Positions 55,164 to 64,000 are shown, numbered from the stretch's first letter. The stretch: DNA of 64,000 nucleotides from Strigops habroptila (GCF_004027225.2 NC_044297.2:409569-473568); one strand, 5' to 3'. Notes: generated by a model not told the origin, from the letters alone. A program made the numbers and translations.

Positions 55164-57081
55164 CTACACCAGCTTCTTGGCCTCGAAGAAGCTCTTGAGG
55201 TGCCTCATCTGCCAGATGCCGGTGAGGATGAGGATGATGGTCTGGGCGATGGACCACCACAGCACCCGCTGGTTCGTGCTCTCGCTCGTCATGCGGAAAC
55301 GCTCCTCCCGGTACTGCGGGAACGGGAATAAAAGCACATGGGATGGAGTCACGGGATGGGGAAAGAGGGATCCCCCCCCCCCGGCACCCCGGTCCTCACC
55401 CGCTGGTAGTTCTGCTCCTTCTGGATCTGCTCCACCTGGTCGAGGAGCTGCCGGGCGCGGAGCTGCAGCTCCGTCAGCTTGTCCTTGGCGGCGATCTCGG
55501 GGTAGTTGTTGGTGTGTTCCCCCACCTGGATGTCGAGGTGCACCCGCTGCGGGGCGCAGGGGGTCAGGCAGGGCGCTCCGGTGCCACCGGTACCCCCGCT
55601 TTGTGGGGTGTCCCGTCCCCCCCCCCCGCCCTGCCGTGCCCCCACTCACCAGCTTGCCGCCGGCGAACAGCGCCATGCGGGTGGAGTTGGAGTGGAGGCA
55701 GATCTGGTGCTCGCCCGGCGTGTGCGACGTGAAGGTGAAGCGGCCCTCGGAGCCGTACTGCCGCGACAGCACCACCTGCACCGGGGACACCGCACCCGCT
55801 GCCGAGGCACCCCAGGGACCGCCCACCCCGGCGGGTGGGTGCTCCCTACACCCCAGGGACCCCACATCCAGGATAGTGGGTGCCCCAGGGATCTCCCACT
55901 CAGGCTCAAAGGCACCCCAGCCAGCAGGCACCCCAATGGTGGGCACCCACACACCCCAAGAACCACCCGCCTTCCTTTGTAAGCACCCCAGGGACACCCC
56001 CCCCAGAATAGTGGGTACCCACGCACCCCAAGAACAATCTCCCTTGTTTCGTGAGCACCTCAGGGACACCCTGCCCTGGCTCCATACAACCCAGAGACCC
56101 CCCAACCCAGCCAGCAGGCACCCCAAGGACTCCAAACCCAAGCGGGTGGGTGCTCCATACACCCCAGGGATCCCACATCCAGGATAGTGGGCACCCCAGG
56201 GACCCCCTGCTCAGGCTCAGCCAGCAGGCACCCCAGTGGTGGGCACCCATACACCCCCAGAACCCCACATCCAGGATGTGGGTGCCCCAGGGATCCCCCA
56301 CTCAGGTTCAAAGGCACCCCAGCCAGCAGGCACCCCGATGGTGGGCACCCATGCACCCCAAGAACCACCTGCCTTCCTTTGTAAGCACCCCAGGGACACC
56401 CTGTCCAGGCTCAAAGGCACCCCAGGACCCCCAGCACTGGCTGCTAGTGCTTCATGCACCCCAGGGACACCCCCTCCACTCTATTATGGACCCCAGGGAC
56501 CCCCTGCCCTGGCTCAAAGGCACCCCAGGGACACCCCCCCCAGAACAATGGGCACCCACATACCACAGGGACCCCCCCGAGAATAGTGGGCACCCCCCAA
56601 GAAGCCCCCCAGGATAGTGGGCACCAACGCACCACAAGGACACCCCCCCCAGAGCAATGGGCATCCATACACCAGAGGGACCCCCCCCAGACCCATGGGT
56701 GCCCCACGCACCCCAATGCCCCCCCTTCCCGCACTCACTTTGCCGTCGGGGTCCTTCACCTCCACGTGCATGCCGAGCCCCGGCGTGGACGGCAGGAACG
56801 ACTCCGACTGCTTGTCCCACAGCTGCGTCCGGTAGTTCCCTGCGGGAGGCGAGGGGGGATCGGACCGGGACTACCGGCACCCCCCGGCATGGGGACACCC
56901 CCCCCCCACCCCGCGCCGGTCCCGCCCGCCCCCCGCCCGCACCGATGACCATGGTCTCGTCCGGGATCTCCTCGATGAAGCAGCGCTTCTCGGTCTCGCC
57001 GATGTGGAAGTAGAGCCCGTGCGCGCCCCAGGCCGCCAGCACCAGCGCGGCCACCGCCGCCCGCAGCGCGCCGCCCGCCAT
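55164..57081 (-). CDS. TMED4: TMED4, p24-family cargo receptor
   Basis: Five exons, 57081-56943, 56839-56739, 55775-55650, 55546-55400 and 55313-55164, give 220 residues (human 227). A signal peptide ([20 protein letters not shown]) is followed by [20 protein letters not shown], the start of the GOLD domain, whose two cysteines (KRCF and HQICLH) are kept. Then come the coiled coil ([20 protein letters not shown]), one membrane span ([18 protein letters not shown]) and the short tail FEAKKLV, whose KKxx-type dilysine binds COPI for Golgi-to-ER return. p24 proteins shape COPI/COPII vesicle traffic. Intron 2 is filled by a repeat. Human has the same NPC1L1-DDX56-TMED4 order and strand. Confidence 0.96.
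55840..56740. repeat. Minisatellite in TMED4 intron 2 ('caccccagggaccccac')
   Basis: A composite array: units of about 35-45 bases with 'aggatagtgggcacccac', 'accccaagaaccacc' and 'agccagcaggcacccca' form a higher-order repeat of several hundred bases. Confidence 0.88.
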
Positions 57082-57140
57082 GGCCCGCTCCGCCCGCAGC
57101 GCGCCTGCGCGGCCCCGCCTCACTGACACATACGCGCTCC

Positions 57141-57210
57141 GGTGGCGCAGCGAGGAGGGCGCCGCTCCCCCAGACAATAGGTTGACAGTTCGAGCCTCGC
57201 TTGCGCCACC
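57141..57210 (+). other. Hairpin with tRNA-like A and B box motifs
   Basis: The arms GGTGGCGCAGCGAGG (57141-57155) and the complementary segment ending TTGCGCCACC (to 57210) pair over 15 bases with one bulge. Inside are TGGCGCAGCGAGG, close to a pol III A box, and AGTTCGAGCCT, close to a B box. The D-like stem GCG/CGC is possible, but I find no good anticodon stem and only three of five T-stem pairs. It could be a decayed tRNA-derived element or chance in a CpG island between TMED4 and IL1RN. Confidence 0.3.
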
Positions 57211-57464
57211 TCCGACGGGCGCTGACCCCCGGCTCTGTCCCCATGTGTGTGTGTCCCGTTCCCGGTGTCGAGCGTCCCCGGTGTGTGTCCCGTCCCCGCT
57301 GTGTGTTCCCCCCGCTCCGGGCCGTGCCGAGCCCGCGGCGGGGCGGAAGCAGCGCTTCCCCCTCCGCCAGCAGTGTGGCAACAGCTCCGCCGCCCTCCTC
57401 CTCCTTCCTTCCTCGTCCCATGGGTGAGCGGGGACCCCCGGGAGCGGGCAGCGGCGGCGGGGCC

Positions 57465-58904
57465 ATGGCGCGCCAGCCCGCGCTCCCCCTCGCCCTCCTC
57501 CTCTTCTGTCTCCGCGCAGAGGCCGAAGCCGCCGCCCGCGGCCCCGCGCCCGCCCCGCGGAGCGCGGTGTTCCGGTACCGGTGAGTGGCGCTGCGGGAGC
57601 GGCCCCGCGCGGGGCGGGGCGGGGGGGGCACCGCTGTCCGCGCTGTCCCCGCAGGATCTGCGACGTGGACCACAAGCGCCTTTACCTGCGCGACGGGCGG
57701 CTCGTGGCCGGGCACCTGCAGGGGGCCAACGCGGCGCGGGAAGGTGAGGGGGGACCCCGCGGGGGGGGGACACAGATGGGGACCCCCCCGGGCGCGCCCT
57801 GACGCGGGTATGGGGGGGGTGACCCCAGAGAAGGTGTTTTGGGTGCCCAACCGCGCCTTCGCGCCCGCCCGGCTGCCCGTCATCATGGGCATCCAGAACG
57901 GGTCCCGGTGCCTCGCCAGCGCCCCCGGCCCCCGGCCCAGCCTGTGCCTGCAGGTCAGCCACCGCCAGCGGGGGGACAGCGCGGGGGGAGCACCGATGGG
58001 ATGGGGGCACCAATGGGGATGGGAACACCAATGGGGATGGGAACATCAATGGGGATGGGGACACCAATGGGATGGGGACATCAGTGAGGATGGGGACATC
58101 AATGGGAATGGGGATATCGATGGGGACACCAATGGGATGGGGACATCAATGGGGATGGGGGCACCACTGGGGATGGGGACACTAATGGGAATGGGGACAC
58201 CAATGGGGATGGGGGCACCGATGGAGACACCAATAGGAATGGGGATATCAACGGGGACACCAATGAGATGGGGTCACCAAAGGGATGGGGACAGAATGGG
58301 GACACCAATGAGAATGGGGACAGGATGGGGATGGGGACATCAATGGGGACACCAATGGGATGGGGACATGAAAGAGTTTGGGACATGAAAGGGATGGGGA
58401 CACCCTGGAGAGGGGACACCACGGGGCTGGGGTGACCGCAGCCCCGCTGTCGCGGTCCCCCGTCCCCGTGCGGATGCCCGGTGCCGTCCCGGTCCCATCC
58501 CGGTGCCGTCCCGGTCCCGTCCCGCGCCGGTGCCGCCGCAGGACGCCGACATCCGGGAGCTGCCCCGCGCCGGGCCGGCCTCGGCCGCCTTCACCTTCTT
58601 CCGCTCGTACCGGGCCGGGCTGTGGCGCTTCGAGTCGGCCGCGAACCCCGGCTGGTTCCTCTGCACCTCGGCGCGGGGCCACCAGCCCCTGGGGCTCTCC
58701 CGGAGCCACGATGCCACCACCCGCCTCGACTTCTACTTCAGCGCCGCCGAGTCCCCGGAGCCCGGCACCGCCCCTGGGGACGGTGACACCCCCACGGGGG
58801 ACCGGGACCCCCCCATCGGGGGCGGTGACACCCCCACTGGGGACCGGGATCCCCCCACTGGGGACCGGGACCCCCCCATCGGGGGCGGTGACACCCCCCG
58901 GTGA
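57465..58904 (+). CDS. IL1RN: IL1RN-like interleukin-1 receptor antagonist with signal peptide
   Basis: Four exons, 57465-57580, 57655-57743, 57829-57953 and 58542-58904, give 230 residues. The start [20 protein letters not shown] is a signal peptide, as in secreted IL-1Ra and unlike IL-1 agonists. The beta-trefoil follows: [55 protein letters not shown] and the family signature [20 protein letters not shown], ending LDFYFSA near residue 186. Exon borders fall at IL-1 family positions. After the fold about 44 extra residues ([13 protein letters not shown] type) come from a translated minisatellite; mammalian IL1RN (177 residues) ends at the fold. IL-1Ra blocks IL1R1 without recruiting IL1RAP. 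IL36RN is the alternative; the signal peptide and the CDVxxKxxYLRxxxLVAG block favour IL1RN. AATAAA lies at 58926. Confidence 0.82.
57985..58395. repeat. Minisatellite in IL1RN intron 3 ('gggatggggacaccaatg')
   Basis: Units of about 18-24 bases of 'atggggacaccaatgggg' type fill the intron. Confidence 0.92.
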
Positions 58905-58925
58905 CCCCCGGTGACGCCGCGGGGC

Positions 58926-58931
58926 AATAAA
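58926..58931 (+). terminator. IL1RN: IL1RN-like poly(A) signal
   Basis: AATAAA stands 22 bases after the stop codon, giving a very short 3' UTR. Confidence 0.75.
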
Positions 58932-59640
58932 GCTGCCGAGGGCACCTGCTCCCGTGTCGGGGGCTCCGTGGCTCGGGCCGGGGCGGCCCCAGGGTTGCGC
59001 CACCGGGACGGGCCCGGGCGGGAGGAGCCGCAGCCGCCGGCGCTGCCCCGGCCCCGGCCCCGGGCACGTCCCGGGCTCGGGCGGCTCCTTCCCGGAAGGG
59101 GGGGACGCTGGAGACGCTCCAGCCCCGGCGTGTCCCGACCGGCACGGGGACACGGGACACGGGGAGTCACGGGGCGGGGATGGGGACGTAGGAGGGATGT
59201 GGGAACACGGGGAATTGGGGGGACAGGGGGACATTATGGGGACCTGGGCATGTGGACAGGGGACACAGGGATGCGGGGACACAGGCTCATGGGGACATGG
59301 GGATATAGGGGGACACGGGGACATGGGACAGGGAAAATGCGGGCATCACAGGGACATGGGGATGGGGCACACATGGAGGGACACAAGGATATAGGGACAC
59401 AGAGGTAAGGGGGCACCACAGGGATATGTGGATGGGGCACATGGGGACGGGCCCCACGGGGACACGGTGCCCCGGCCCCGGTGGCAGTGGAGGGGACACA
59501 GGGACATGGGGGGACACAGGGACATGGGGGAACACGGGGACACAGGGACATGGGGGGACACAGGGACATGGGGGGACACGGGCACCGGGTGAGGTTTCAC
59601 CAGCCCCGGCCCGGCCCAGCTCGGTCCCGCCCAAGGCCGG
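58932..59640. repeat. Interval between the two cytokine genes with 'ggggacacagggacatgggg' minisatellite
   Basis: No gene is seen. From about 59140 to 59590 units of roughly 12-20 bases ('ggggacatggggacacagg') are tandemly arranged. CpG-rich sequence flanks both sides. Confidence 0.8.
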
Positions 59641-59664
59641 GGCCGGGCTCTGCCCCCCCCGGTC

Positions 59665-59863
59665 TATAAGAGCCGGAGCCACATCCTGGGGCACGCTCGG
59701 GACGGGCTCGGGAACGCGGCGGATCAGCCGGTACCGCGGGATCGGGATCGGGATCGGGATCGGGATCGGGATCGGGATCGGGAACGGGAACGGGAACGAG
59801 CCGGGTCCTGCCCGGCAGCGGCTGCAGCGCGTTCACTCTGGAGCCGACTGAGTCCAGCGGCCG
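59665..59863 (+). promoter_or_regulatory. TATA box and non-coding exon 1 of the IL-36-like gene
   Basis: TATAAG at 59665-59670 lies in 'ggtctataagagccgg', a good core promoter. The likely leader exon follows and ends at a donor (GCGGCCG|GTGAGC, 59863/59864). Inside it, at about 59738-59783, is a pure hexamer run (GGGATC, about eight copies) followed by GGGAAC copies. A TATA-type inducible promoter fits a cytokine gene. Confidence 0.6.
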
Positions 59864-60061
59864 GTGAGCGGGGACGGGCTGGGGACGGGCTGGGGTCGGG
59901 ATAGGGACGGGCTGGGGTCGGGCTGGTCCCATCCTTTACCCGGGATGCGGGACCCAGCGGGCGCCCGCCCTCACCCCAACCTGTCCCTCTCCCCCCGGGG
60001 CAGCAGCGGGGCCGAGGGGCTCCGGGGACCCCAGGAGCGGCCCCAGCCCCTGCGGCCCCAG

Positions 60062-62018
60062 ATGGGGGTCTCGGCGGAGCCGGGCGCGGGCACCGGGGAC
60101 GCGCCGGAGGCTGTCACCGACCCCGACATGGAGGCCTTGTTCGAGGAGTTCCTGGGGAAAGGTAGCGCCTGGGGGCACAGGGACCCACCGTGCCCGTCCC
60201 CGTGTCCCTGTGTCCCCATGCCCATATCCATGTGATGTTCCTGTATCCCTGTGTCCCCTGCCCATGTGCCCGTGTCCCCATGTCCCTGTGTCTCCCATGT
60301 CCCCGTGTCCCCGCGTCCCTGTGTCCCCCATATCCCTGTGTCCCCGTGTCCCCATGTTTCCATGCCCATATCCATGTGATGTCCCCCTAGCCCTGTGCAA
60401 CTGAGACCCTGTGTATCCCCTGCACATGTCCCCGTGTCCCCACGTCCTCCATCCCTGAGTATCCATCACACCTGTGCCTCACATCCCCATCCCCATGTCA
60501 CTGTGACACCCCCGTGCCCCATCCCCACATCCCCCCATGTCCCCATATCCCTGTGACATCCCCATGTCCCCATGTCCATCATACCCATGTCCCCCATCCT
60601 CGTGTTTCCGTGATGTCCTCACACCCCCATCCAGTTCCTAGTCCCCATGTTCCCCATCCCCATGTCCCTGCGATGTCCCTGGCACCCCCATGCCCGTGAC
60701 ACCCCCGTCCCCGTGTCCCTGTGACACCCCGTGTCCCCCCCGTGTCCCCCCGCGCCCCGCAGAGGTCTCGCCGGATCTGTCGGTGCCCGCGGTGGCGCCG
60801 CCGCAGCCCCGGGGCCGGCCCCACCACTTCGTGCTGCGGGACACGGAGCAGCGCGGGCTCTGCCTGCGCGGGGGGCGCCTGGTGCCCACCCCCCTGCAGG
60901 GAGCCAGCGCCGACCAGGAAGGTGGGTGCCGGGGGTTGGGGGGGCCCCGCGCCCGCGGGCGCTGCCCCCGCCCCACGCGGTCCCTCCGTGCCCCGCAGAG
61001 CCCATCAGTGTGGTGCCCAACCCGCGCCTGGAGCGCCGGCGCTGCCCCCTCATCGTGGGCATCCGGGGGGGCAGCCGGGCCCTGTCCTGCAGCCCCGGCC
61101 CCGAGCCCCGCCTGCAGCTCGAGGTGACGGGGGGGGCAACCGAGGGGGGACGCCCTGGGGTGGGGGGGACCTTGGTGTGGGTCAACTCAAGATGGGGAAT
61201 CCCAAGGTTAAGGCACCCCTAGGTAGAGCATCCCAAGGTGGGGGCACCCATAGGTGGGTCAACACAAGGCTGGTCAACCCGATGTGGGGGCACCCCTAGC
61301 GGGGGGCATCCCAAGGTTGGTCAGCTCAAGGGGGGCAACACGAGGTGGGGGCACCCTGGGGTGGTGGGGACCCCATAGGTGGGTCAACCCAAGGTTGGTC
61401 AATCCAGGGTCGGGGCACCTTGGGGTGGTGGGGACCTAGAATGGGGTCAACCCAAGATGGGGAGCCCCGAGGTGAGTCAACCCATAGTCGGGGCACCCAT
61501 AGGTAGATCAACCCAAGGTTGGGCAACCCAAGGCGGGGGCACCCTGGGGTGTTGAGGACCCACAGGTTGGGCAACCCAAGGTTGGGCACCCTGGGCTGGT
61601 GGGGACCTAGAACTGGGTCAACCCAAGCTGGGGAACCCCGAGGTGGCTCAACCCCAGCTGAGTCAACCCAAAGTTGCTCAACCCAAAGGGGATCAACCCA
61701 AGGTGGGGCACCCCAAGACTGTGACACCCCCACACGGTGCCACCGCGAGGAGGTGTCACTGGGGGGTCCCCGTGGGTCGGTGCCCCCATGGCTGTGTCCC
61801 AGCGCTGCCCCCCCCATGGCAGGATGTGGGGCTGCTGGAGCTGTTCTCGCGCGGGGAGGGGGCCACCCCCTGCACCTTCTACAAGACCTTCGGGGGCTCC
61901 ACTCACACCTTCGAGGCGGCCGCGTGCCCCGGGGCCTTCCTCAGCACCGCGGGGGGGCAGGAGCTGGGCCTGGCCCCCCCCCCCCGGCGCCACCAGCTTC
62001 TACCTGCACCGCAGGTGA
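60062..62018 (+). CDS. IL-1 family cytokine, IL-36-like (frame broken at a C12 run)
   Basis: Exons 60062-60161, 60763-60921, 60999-61123 and 61823-62018. There is no signal peptide; the short acidic head MEALFEEFLGKEVSPDL recalls the IL-1 prodomain. Then come HHFVLRDTEQRGLCLRGGRL, TPLQGASADQEEPISVVPNP, CPLIVGIRGGSRALSCSPG, RLQLEDVGLLELFSRG and CTFYKTFGGSTHTFEAAACP, all at the exon positions of the IL-1 fold. LLELF and FYKTFGGSTHTFEAAACPG resemble IL-36 and IL-1F10 more than IL-1beta. In the last exon a run of 12 C (61974-61985) shifts the frame; one C fewer would give the expected beta-strand end ATSFYLHRR and a TGA at 62016. With 12 C the frame runs on into the 3' flank. I read this as a homopolymer length error or polymorphism, not as gene death. 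AATAAA lies at 62069. Confidence 0.72.
60190..60725. repeat. Low-complexity repeat in IL-36-like intron 2 ('tgtccccatgtccctgtg')
   Basis: Diverged units of about 12-18 bases of 'ccccatgtccctgtgtcccc' type. A unit of 'cccatatccatgtgatgt' occurs twice (about 60221 and 60364). Confidence 0.88.
61140..61720. repeat. Minisatellite in IL-36-like intron 4 ('gggtcaacccaaggttggg')
   Basis: Units of about 18-45 bases built from 'aacccaaggtt(g)gtcaa' and 'ggggcaccctggggtggtgg'. Confidence 0.88.
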
Positions 62019-62068
62019 CCCCCGGCGGGGCCATGGGGGGGGGCACCCGGCGACACCCCCCTGCGGGC

Positions 62069-62074
62069 AATAAA
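62069..62074 (+). terminator. IL-36-like gene poly(A) signal
   Basis: AATAAA stands 51 bases after the expected stop at 62018. Confidence 0.75.
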
Positions 62075-62099
62075 GAGACGGAGCCTGGCTCAGCTTGTG

Positions 62100-62255
62100 G
62101 GGGCGTGTGGGGCGGGACAAGGGCCATGGGGGGCGGATGCGGGGCGGGAGCGGGACACGGCGGGGGCGGGACCGCGGCCGCTCGCGCTGAGGGGGCGGGG
62201 CCTGGGGGGCGGGGCCAGCGGCAGACACGCCCAGCGGCGCGCGCCGGCGGTGCCG
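62100..62255 (+). promoter_or_regulatory. CpG-island promoter and leader exon of the right-edge gene
   Basis: CpG-dense, GGGGCGGGGC-rich sequence starts 30 bases after the previous poly(A) signal. It ends in a clean donor (GCCG|GTAAGTG at about 62255/62256). The next good acceptor, after 'ccccttacccctcttcctcc', lies at about 62866 and leads directly to the ATG at 62891. Confidence 0.5.
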
Positions 62256-62890
62256 GTAAGTGGGAGGGGGGGGAGGGAGGAGGGACCCAGAGACCCCCCC
62301 GAGCCCGTGGGGATCCCTCGTGACCTTTGGGTGCCCCAAGACCTTGGGGTCACCCCGCACCCTTCGGAGTCACCCCCGAAGGGCCCCCCCAAAGCCCCGC
62401 GGGGGTTCCCCATAGACCTTCCCCCGCCCCGAGCCCCCTTCGCAGCCTTTGGGGTCCCCCTCACCCCTTGGGACCCCCCCGGGGCCCCCCCATCACTTTC
62501 GCGGTGCCCCCTCCCCTCCCGGTGGTGGCTTCTCCGGTGGCTGCTCTGGGCTTGTGCCGCGCTGCGCCCGACGCGGAAGCGATGTGTGGGGCGCGGTGTG
62601 GGGCGCTGCCCCCCCCAGCCCGTTTCCTGCCCCGCGGGGGGGTCCCGGCGGCTGCACCCCCCCCCGGAGGTGCCCCCCGACCCCGGACTCCCCCCCGCGC
62701 CCCAGGCGCTTCCTCCCCCTCCCCCTCCTTCCTCTTCCTCTTTCCTCCTCTGGTCCCTCCCCCCCCCGGGTCCTCTTCCTCTTTCCATCTCCCCCCTCCC
62801 TCCCCCCTCCCTCCTTCCTCCTTTATCCCCCCCCCGCTGCCCCCCCTTACCCCTCTTCCTCCCCAAGGAGCCGCAGCGCTGGCACCGGCC

Positions 62891-64000
62891 ATGGGGCTGC
62901 CGGGGACCCCCAAAGCCACCAGCAGCACCGGTGACCCCGGCACCAGCAGCACCGGGGTCCTGGCAGCGCAGGACGCCATCGTCTTCTCAGGGGCGGGTGC
63001 TGAAGGGGTGACCCCCCCGACCACAGCACCCACCATGGCACCCGTCTCACACAAGCACCAAGACCACGGATCCACATCCCAGAGCCTCTTCCATGTATCC
63101 ATGGGTGGGAGCATCTCATCCATGCCCATGGATGACAACATCTTCCACAAGCATCAAGACCATGGATCCACATCCAAGAGCATCTTCTACGTTCCCATGG
63201 ATGAGAACATCTCCCCCAGGTCCATGTCCATGGATGGGAGCATCTTCCACGAGCACCAAGGCTGTGGATCCACATCCCAGAGCCTCTTCCATGTGTCCGT
63301 GGGTGGGAGCATCCCACAGGAGCACCATGGCCACGTCCCTATGGATGGGAGCACCTTGCCGAGGTCCATACACACAGACAACAAGATCTCACCCCAGTCC
63401 ATGTCCATGGATGGGAGCATCTTCCACGAGCACCAAGGCTGTGGATTCACATCTGAGAGCCTCATCCACATGTCCATGAGCGGGAGCATCCCACAGGAGC
63501 ACCATGGCCACGTTCCTATGGATGGGAGCACCTTGCCCAGGTCCATACACACAGACAACAAGATCTCACCCAAGTCCACGCCCATGGATGGGAGCATCTC
63601 CCACAAGCACCAAGACCATGGATGCACACACAAGAGTATCGTCCATGCGTCCATGGATGAGAACATCTCCCCCAACCCCATGTCCATGGATGGGAGCATC
63701 TTCCATGAGCACCGAGGCTGTGGATTCACATCCGAGAGCATCTTCCACGTGCCCACGGATGGGAGCATCCCACAGGAGCACCATGGCCACATCCCTGCAG
63801 ATGGGAGCACCTTGCCCAGGTCCACGTCCACAGACAAGGTCTCACCTAAGTCCATGCCCATGGATGAGAACATCTCCCACAAGCACCAGGAGCATGGATC
63901 CATATCCGAGAGCCTCTTCCATGTGTCCATGAATGGGAACATCTCACAGGAACATGTGCCCAAGGATGGGACCATCTCCTACAGCTCCAAGCCCGTGGAC
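62891..64000 (+). CDS. Repeat-rich protein N-terminus, open to the window end (candidate PSD4)
   Basis: From ATG at 62891 the frame is open for 370 codons to the last base. I checked every codon and found no stop. The exon follows an acceptor at about 62866. Residues 1-55 are Gly/Ala/Ser/Thr-rich (MGLPGTPKATSSTGDPGTSS). After that the protein is a tandem array: MDGSIFHEHQGCG, then TSxSLFHVSxxGSIPQEHHG, then HVPMDGSTLPRS and HTDNKISPxS, about 59 residues in the long unit, with shorter units of about 34. Charged and hydrophobic residues recur at fixed places, so the frame looks kept. I do not recognise the family. PSD4 (an Arf6 exchange factor with a long disordered N-terminus that is itself repetitive in human) lies next to IL1RN in human; this is synteny only. 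A non-coding minisatellite is possible. Confidence 0.5.
   Translation, partial: MGLPGTPKATSSTGDPGTSSTGVLAAQDAIVFSGAGAEGVTPPTTAPTMAPVSHKHQDHGSTSQSLFHVSMGGSISSMPMDDNIFHKHQDHGSTSKSIFYVPMDENISPRSMSMDGSIFHEHQGCGSTSQSLFHVSVGGSIPQEHHGHVPMDGSTLPRSIHTDNKISPQSMSMDGSIFHEHQGCGFTSESLIHMSMSGSIPQEHHGHVPMDGSTLPRSIHTDNKISPKSTPMDGSISHKHQDHGCTHKSIVHASMDENISPNPMSMDGSIFHEHRGCGFTSESIFHVPTDGSIPQEHHGHIPADGSTLPRSTSTDKVSPKSMPMDENISHKHQEHGSISESLFHVSMNGNISQEHVPKDGTISYSSKPVD

Noticed and set aside
57141-57210. Functional tRNA gene
   Set aside because: The acceptor-like stem is good, but there is no anticodon stem, the T stem has two mismatches, and three unpaired bases precede the 3' acceptor strand.
3430-61720. Regularly spaced repeats resembling CRISPR arrays
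   Set aside because: Units are contiguous tandem minisatellites without unique spacers, and the window is plainly vertebrate nuclear DNA.

Overview
The window is vertebrate nuclear DNA and almost certainly avian. The genes have short GT-AG introns and GC-rich exons, several copies of the CR1 LINE 3' end lie between exons, and the gene order brings together blocks that sit on human 2q11 (RETSAT/ELMOD3 on 2p11), 7p13 and 2q14. This is what a GC-rich bird microchromosome looks like (chicken chromosome 22 carries several of these genes; that is recalled knowledge, not computed here). Exon limits below were read by eye from splice sites, reading phase and family resemblance; the summed exon lengths keep frame in every gene unless stated.

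Left to right: the 5' two thirds of RETSAT (-, runs off the left edge) shares a divergent promoter with ELMOD3 (+). Single-exon ADRA2B (+) follows, then a long pyrimidine tract, and GPAT2 (+), which converges tail-to-tail on FAHD2A (-). KCNIP3 (-, seen through its membrane-anchored 'KIS' first exon), COX5B (+) and single-exon PURB (+, with a 3.5-kb 3' UTR) come next. A CpG-island promoter with a one-codon exon, placed where H2AZ2 should be, leads into an assembly gap (38383-38478). Beyond the gap lie NPC1L1 (-, 3' exons missing at the gap), DDX56 (-) and TMED4 (-). Two IL-1 family cytokine genes follow on the + strand: an IL1RN-like antagonist with a signal peptide, and an IL-36-like gene whose last exon is put out of frame by a C homopolymer. 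The right edge holds a 370-codon open frame, still open at the last base, built of about 59-residue repeats; its position beside IL1RN suggests PSD4, but nothing in the visible peptide proves this.

The genes are mostly unrelated housekeeping or signalling genes: retinoid reduction, Arf-family GAP activity, adrenergic signalling, glycerolipid synthesis, fumarylacetoacetase-like hydrolase, Kv4 channel subunit, cytochrome c oxidase, single-strand DNA binding, sterol uptake, ribosome-assembly helicase, p24 cargo receptor. The only functional cluster is the IL-1 family pair.

The most striking non-genic feature is the load of G-rich minisatellites. Nearly every intron longer than about 400 bases holds its own tandem repeat, usually with a different unit. 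Many are open in several frames and give long false ORFs. They have also entered genes: the C-terminal tail of the IL1RN-like protein is a translated minisatellite, and so perhaps is the terminal repeat ORF. Other points of interest are a five-fold CCAAT-box array with an almost exact 32-bp period beside FAHD2A, opposed ZNF143-type motifs in the RETSAT/ELMOD3 promoter, three perfect CREs upstream of PURB, and a hairpin with tRNA-like boxes between TMED4 and IL1RN.
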